Origin: Tubiluchus corallicola
Taxonomy: Eukaryota > Priapulida > Priapulimorpha > Priapulimorphida > Tubiluchidae
Direction: 5' to 3'
Assembly: GCA_030141605.1 (NCBI GenBank)
Contig: JAQGDQ010000118.1
Coordinates: 62,001-126,000, forward strand
Length of the DNA stretch: 64,000 nt
The translations under genes were made by a program, and so were the position numbers. A model generated the notes under the pieces. It did no database searches. It saw nothing but the letters and a program-made list of their open reading frames with translations, and was not told where the DNA came from. The first letter of the stretch is position 1. The number at the start of each line of letters is the position of its first letter. This document shows positions 58,801 to 64,000 of this stretch, piece after piece.

Positions 58801-61800
58801 AACAATCAGGGAAAAACAAACAAATTTAATTGGTACACTGGCCAACCACGGCTAAAAAAAGAAAATAAAGATTTACATACCAGGAAGGCATCATCGTCTT
58901 TGACAGTGAGGTACTTTTTCTCTTTGTAAAATTCACGTTTTTGTAGCAAGTAGAGAACAACTATATCACAAGCTATGGTAGCCTAAAAACAAATCTATGA
59001 ATATTAAAATTTTTCTTCGCAGCCTTACTGGTGCAACAACAAGAAAAGCTGGCAAATTTGACAGTCGAATGTCCATAATATGATTTTCAAGGGACCAAAA
59101 TATTTTTTTGTGTTAGCGTATTCGTACCATCCATTACGTCCACTTTTGCTATGTTAATTCTAATGCAAAATATCAATTAACAGATGCATGTACTGCGTAG
59201 TTAGCGTAGTCCTTAAGCTTGTTTAACCACTATTTCCCAAAAGCACAAACTACGAAATTATATCAACACGCTGCCAGCCTGCTAGTCAGTCTAAACTCAA
59301 ACAACTGCAAGCAAAGGGGTTACCAGTGCCAGAGAGTTTGCGCTATGTTGTTTTTGCTATTTTACGTATAATTGGATACTTGTAAACGAAGCCTAGCTGT
59401 TAGGTATAGGAAGACAGGCGGTAACAAATATAGGTGGTTTTAAAATATAATGGCAAATTTTTATCAGAATTGGAGGCCTAATGCTTTTCGGAAAATAACA
59501 ATTTGACTGCGTAGTCATGGCATTTAAACCTATGCAGCAGACTGTATTAATTCAACTGCAACCTAGGTATGATAATGTACGTATAGTACATGCATTACAT
59601 TATAACACACAGTGAGTTGTAAAGACAATCTATAGTCATGGTGGCAACAGGCGAAAAATGTCTAGACAGGGGCGGGCCGCATCAGAAATCATATTACATG
59701 TGTTTCGTGTATTAAACTCATATTGGTAGGATTTTGGGGAAACATTGCACAAACAGTAGTTTCATAATAATTAGTTTCATAGTAATCATATATGATTACA
59801 TAGGATTTATTATAACCTTGGCAGAGACAAAATAAAATCATTGTACTACTGAGAGTTCTATTATAAGCCATGTCGTATTACCAATCTTCAACTGTATTAT
59901 TTGCTCTCCTCCAAACCTATTTAATCAATTTACTTGGCATTCTATAAGGTATGTTAATGGATTGTTGAAGGTTCTTATTAACAAATGATGTTCCTTAGCA
60001 GCTATATTAATGTGACTACCTAAATCTTGATGCTATAATCTACTTTTGCAAACTGATTATCTGAGCCGACATGGAGTATACAAGGACTAGTACGTTAACC
60101 TGCTTGGCAGATTGGAAAATCACATTGCCAATCTAGTCTGGTCTAATATAGAGTCAATGTGTTGGGGTAAGAATCTAGCTTTACAATTATGAACATACCA
60201 ATATGCTTGCCAAAGAAATATCACAAAAATGGCTGTTAGCAGACGAAGTCACATTAAAGGATCAAAACACCAAGAATTTCAAAATTTGTATAATGAAATA
60301 ATTGTTAAATTACATAACTAACTAATCCTTGTGCATTAACATCAGTCTTGTGCATTATTCAGCAGTAAAAATTTTACATTGCTGTACAAGGATGAAACTT
60401 ACCAAAGCAAGTAAAGCAAGACCAGCGCCAACATTGGTTGCTAAGGGAATTAAATTGAATTTTCCAGCTTGTCCAGTAACAAGGATGAAGTAACGTATTC
60501 CGGTCGCTTTATATAAGACTCTTGTCATCACTCCGTTGACTTCATAATAATGTGCATATCTAAAACAGAACAAGAAAAGTAACAGTGTAAAGTGGCTGCA
60601 ACAACATACAGGTCTTAATTAAAAAACGAAACTAGGATCGCAAAAAAATCACTAGTAAAATCTGTTACATAACAAAATTTCTTATAAGGATTGTAAATGG
60701 AAGAAACTACTAAAAGTTATGTAAATGGCACATCAGCTAACAGATCCGTTAGAGAAAAGTGCTGGGTACTGAGCATTCTTATTCAAGCAAATGTTGACAC
60801 ACTGATAGCTGGATTTCAATTCCATTTAAAAATGCGCTGTTCGAATACATTTGAATAAACACAAAAATATTCAAAAGTTTACAGCAGTAAGCTACTTGCT
60901 TGTCAATGAGAAAATGATGATAAACAGTCCACATGCATGTATAAGTATGTTAGTAGGTAAGTAAGTTATTCTATTTCGAACAAGATGTTCATATAACATA
61001 TTTACCGAAAAAATTAAGATTTACAAAAATTATAAGATTAAGTTAACAAAATAAATGTTTTACAAGTTAGAATTTCGGTTAAAATGCAGTGAATCACCTG
61101 TAAAATGCTGATTGCCAAAACTTAGGTAACTTTAATCATTGTAACCTGAATATCTAAACTCATTAAACAGCAAGTAACAATAATATCACAACAACTCAAT
61201 CATATCATGAGGAATAACAACATTTTCGTAATATAATAAAATCAAAATAATTCGATCAACACACATTAGTCAAACAGTTTGTTACGAGTGACACATTAGA
61301 GCAAGGCCAACAATAAAAATACTTCTGTATAAACAAACTTTGATTTCAATTGATTTTAAATATTCCACAATTCAGCTTTAAACACACACAGATCTTAAAA
61401 AACAATTTTTTGAAAAAAAATTTCCTCCCCTCCTACTGACATGTTTTGAGCTCAAGTTGTAAAACAGAAATAATTTTTTTGTGGCCGACTTAGCAATAAC
61501 AATATATTAACTGATTCTGCTTTAATCAAAATGCGCTGTTTCGGTTCTTGGCTAAAGATATATATATTATCCTTCCCATTAGTTTCTCTTTACAAGTCTG
61601 AATTCACCTCGAGTTCAGTAAATGTACATCAAGTTTACCGGAAGTTGTATCCATTGGCTAGTACGGCATTCGGATCATCTAAACGCCGAAACGTGTATTC
61701 AGGGACACACTCACTCCAGTCTCTGTCTAAATTGCAATCCCAGTTTATTACAATTTGTATCACTCCTCCCTGTAGCAAAATAGTAAAATCATAATCGGAT

Positions 61801-63273
61801 ATCATAATCACTAACATAATCAACAAAAAACTTACAAAATTAAACGTGCTCACATGGCAGAATGCTATTAATTCATTGCTTATAAAGAAAATAAGAGTTA
61901 TAGAGTATGCAACTAAACAATTTTACTCTAGGCATCACACCAGGTTCTCCAGTTAAATTTATCAATAGTTAAATTTAGAAAAAAAAGCTCTGAAAAATTG
62001 TGTCAACCAGGATTTGAACTCAGTATGTTGTGATTTCAGGTAACATGCTCTAAGAATTGGAGCTATCAAACCACATGGCCAAAGCAGGTTTGAATTATCA
62101 CAGTAGCCAGCATGGAATCGGTCAGTGCTACCTATCCAACGTAAAGAGAAATTAATTAATAAGCTGGAGCCTTAGTAGGGAAAGCAATGTCCACACACTA
62201 CTACAGTTTTGACACAAAAGCGAAAAATTGCTATAATGATAAAAGTTTTATGATAATACCAATAACTGTAGATTTTCGACAAATTCTTTCAAAAGTATAC
62301 CTACAATTTTTAAAGGTTTTACTAGAAAAGTATTGAGAGCTACATCTACTGCAGCACCAAATTAATAATCTGAATGCTTTAATTAGTGCCGTTTCAAAAT
62401 GTGTGGTTTTATCACATCTCAATCCTTATTTTTAAACTCGCCAGTGAGAGCTTTGAATTGACACAGTCCACTATAAGGCAAGCATTCGGCATTTCAACAA
62501 ATTACACTAATAATGTATGCAGCAATATTTCTAAGCTTGAAATAAGAGAATGTTACCTTAATAGCCATTATATCATAGTCTTGACCGGCAACAGAAACAA
62601 TGGTGCCCAAGCGAAAAACTGGACAAAACTTTGCTGTTTCATTGTTTGGACTGTAGCGACATTTTGTTAGGAATTCTTTATCTGTTGTATCTAAAACATT
62701 TCGCCTATCAGAAAATCAAAGAACAGAAAAGTTACAAATAACAAAATAGTGTCAAATTTCAAAAAAAAAACAAGACAACTTCAACTTAACAAAGCCTTCA
62801 ACTTTAACAACTTGTATGTACCATTACATCAACCATTTTGAACATTCAGCAAACAACTGTTTAGTCTACTTGCAAATTGCCAACTTACTTTTTGAACCCA
62901 AACTTTGGAAACTCAATGTTATTTTTAATCAGAACTGTAAATTCTTTGGAATCTTTAAGTAATGCTTCTCCTTTTCTGAAAAATTAACATTTAAGATCAT
63001 TAGTAAGACTCTGATTTATAATTTCTATGTTCTTTGATTATCTTTCTATATGGGATGAGAGTGGAATGCTTAGTGACTTCTTTTAACACCTAGTTTGGGA
63101 GCAATACATTACTATCGTTATACTAGCTTTGTCAATTTACAATAAAAATGTCACAAAATGCTGTTCAACTTACAAAGGAAGTTCGTCATTTTCAACGGGA
63201 CACCAAGCAAAAATTTCACAAACATTCAAGGATTCATTGCGAGTCGACTGAATACATTTACCTGTTCGTACAC
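55881..63273 (-). CDS. P2X ATP-gated cation channel (C-terminal two thirds)
   Basis: Trimeric channel opened by extracellular ATP (known for the family). Exons on the minus strand: 63273-63174, 62975-62889, 62704-62557, 61769-61639, 60559-60403, 58982-58881, and a tentative last exon 55904-55881. Phases agree and give 248 residues. Family marks are VCEIFAWCPVEN, FTVLIKNNIEFPKFGF, KFCPVFRLGTIV, INWDCNLDRDWSECVPEYTF, GYNFR, and LYKATGIRY..GQAGKFN. ATP-site residues are visible as the Thr of EFT, the Asn and Arg of NFR, and the Lys of LYKA. The conserved cysteines of this region are present. TM2 follows (LATNVGAGLALLALATIACD), then a short basic-acidic tail (KREFYKEKKY, ending LDEEENR) like P2X4. 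The N-terminus with TM1 lies beyond 63273, probably off the window. The subtype cannot be assigned. Confidence 0.93.
55905..58880 (-). other. Last P2X intron (tentative)
   Basis: Apart from the 5S-like SINE at 57178-57262 no feature is visible. Small GAT/CAATGA runs occur near 57640-57690. Confidence 0.35.
57178..57262 (+). repeat. 5S rRNA-derived sequence (SINE3-like or 5S pseudogene)
   Basis: The stretch AAAGTTAAGCAATGCGGGGC, then CCGCTTATTAAATGGAAGGTTGAC, follows the internal promoter part of animal 5S rRNA (AAGTTAAGCAACG..GGGCCCG..TTAGTACTTGGATGGGTGAC) with scattered changes. The upstream GTGCGTGGTCATAGGG also resembles the 5S start (CTACGGCCATA). It is too diverged to be a working 5S gene. 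Being a single copy in an intron, it fits a 5S-headed SINE or a pseudogene. Confidence 0.55.
62001..62080 (-). repeat. tRNA-derived SINE head or tRNA pseudogene
   Basis: On the minus strand an A-box-like TGGTTTGATAGCTCC is followed at tRNA spacing by GAGTTCAAATCCTGGT, close to the B box GGTTCGAATCC. The flanking arms do not pair into an acceptor stem, so it is not a functional tRNA. It sits in the P2X intron between exons 62704-62557 and 61769-61639. Confidence 0.55.
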
Positions 63274-64000
63274 CTGGAAACACATTGATTAAACACACTA
63301 AATGATCAGCAGCATAAAGTATTGCACGAATAGTATATGTCTCGAAAGTGACCAGATTTTACAGAAATTCTGCAGACTGTAAACTAATAATTCCGTTAAT
63401 AAACGTCAGCAATAACCAATCATTTTCTGTACTTCAAGTCAATTTTATAGACATGATAGCATCTCTGTACTTTAGCCACAATAAAAGAGATAAAATAGAC
63501 ACTATTCTTATTAAAACCTATCACAGTATTTCGATATCCGAATGAACATCATTGTCAAGGATCAAAGTTTTAATTTAATCAGTAGCCAATCAATTTATAT
63601 CCTTCAAGAATGATAGTCTTGAAATTTAGATGTGATCATATCAATTTTATAGAAGATGAATTTCCAAATGAAGCAGGTACGAAAAATTTTGATAGATTCA
63701 TGATTCGTAATCAGTAATGAGATAAAAATTTCAACAAGCAAATTGGCATCAAGTCAATGATAACTTAATCATCAGTGAAAAAAGATGTTTAGCAGATTTA
63801 ACTGCACCTTATTCATAGTGCACTTCTAGTTTACAAAGTATTATGCAAACAATTAACAATGTTACATATGTTGCACAAATAACCATTTTGACAAAACCAC
63901 TATGTTGTTCAAATAAAACTGTATAGAAGTACAATTACGTTCAACATGTTAAATATCAGCATTTTCAAGCATAACAGTAAATTTTATTATAAACTCTGTG
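63274..64000. other. P2X intron or upstream sequence at the window edge
   Basis: I searched the minus strand for the preceding P2X exon, which must end with a single G before the phase-1 junction, and found nothing convincing. The remaining N-terminal exons probably lie beyond the window. Confidence 0.35.

Noticed and set aside
1-64000. CRISPR arrays, operons, phage or bacterial defence systems
   Set aside because: There are no regularly spaced repeats, ribosome-binding sites or clustered long ORFs; all gene evidence is of spliced animal type.

Overview
This window is eukaryotic nuclear DNA. It is AT-rich, has spliced genes with GT-AG introns and AATAAA-type 3' ends, and is full of old transposons. 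The gene set (a P2X ion channel, an MNT/MXD-type bHLH-zipper repressor, RAD51D and the mitochondrial kinase BCKDK) points to an animal. Long introns and the mix of hAT, piggyBac, pogo-like and non-LTR relics suggest an invertebrate such as a sponge, cnidarian or similar lineage, but I cannot fix the phylum.

Six protein genes can be reconstructed exon by exon with consistent splice phases. (1) RAD51D (+), 2498-7655, lacks its first exons, which I could not find in the window. (2) A small CCCH zinc-finger protein (-), 9112-15059, is complete in three exons. (3) A dynamin/EHD-like GTPase with two C-terminal membrane segments (+), 15348-33385, has 12 exons and 445 aa. (4) An MNT-like SID-bHLH-zipper repressor (-), 35178-37319, lies in one uninterrupted coding exon. 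(5) BCKDK (+), 43095-50414, has 10 exons and 404 aa. (6) The C-terminal part of a P2X receptor (-), 55881-63273, runs on toward the right edge. Orientation alternates, giving convergent pairs 1/2, 3/4 and 5/6. Genes 2 and 3 diverge from one compact CG-containing promoter of 288 bp.

Much of the rest is mobile DNA. Four hAT-type elements have recognisable 8-bp target duplications (230-888, 31320-31708, 42166-42574, 45751-46008). There is also a piggyBac-type MITE with TTAA ends (18586-19041), a pogo-like element flanked by TA (9781-10702) with a second end at about 48975-49047, and two copies of a 360-bp repeat family (3217-3575, 11615-11979). Dead non-LTR retrotransposons lie at 1105-2456 (-) and 12710-14870 (+). 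Another terminal-inverted-repeat element sits at 46337-46899, and there are 5S-rRNA-like and tRNA-like SINE fragments.

The points most worth a second look are an inverted, decayed copy of a RAD51D exon inside an upstream intron of the same gene, the membrane-hairpin GTPase with an overlapping upstream ORF, a 256-bp palindrome in the last RAD51D intron, a GC-rich protein-like ORF antisense in a GTPase intron, and the 5S-like SINE. The genes serve unrelated housekeeping or signalling roles. I see no operon-like or defence-type system here.
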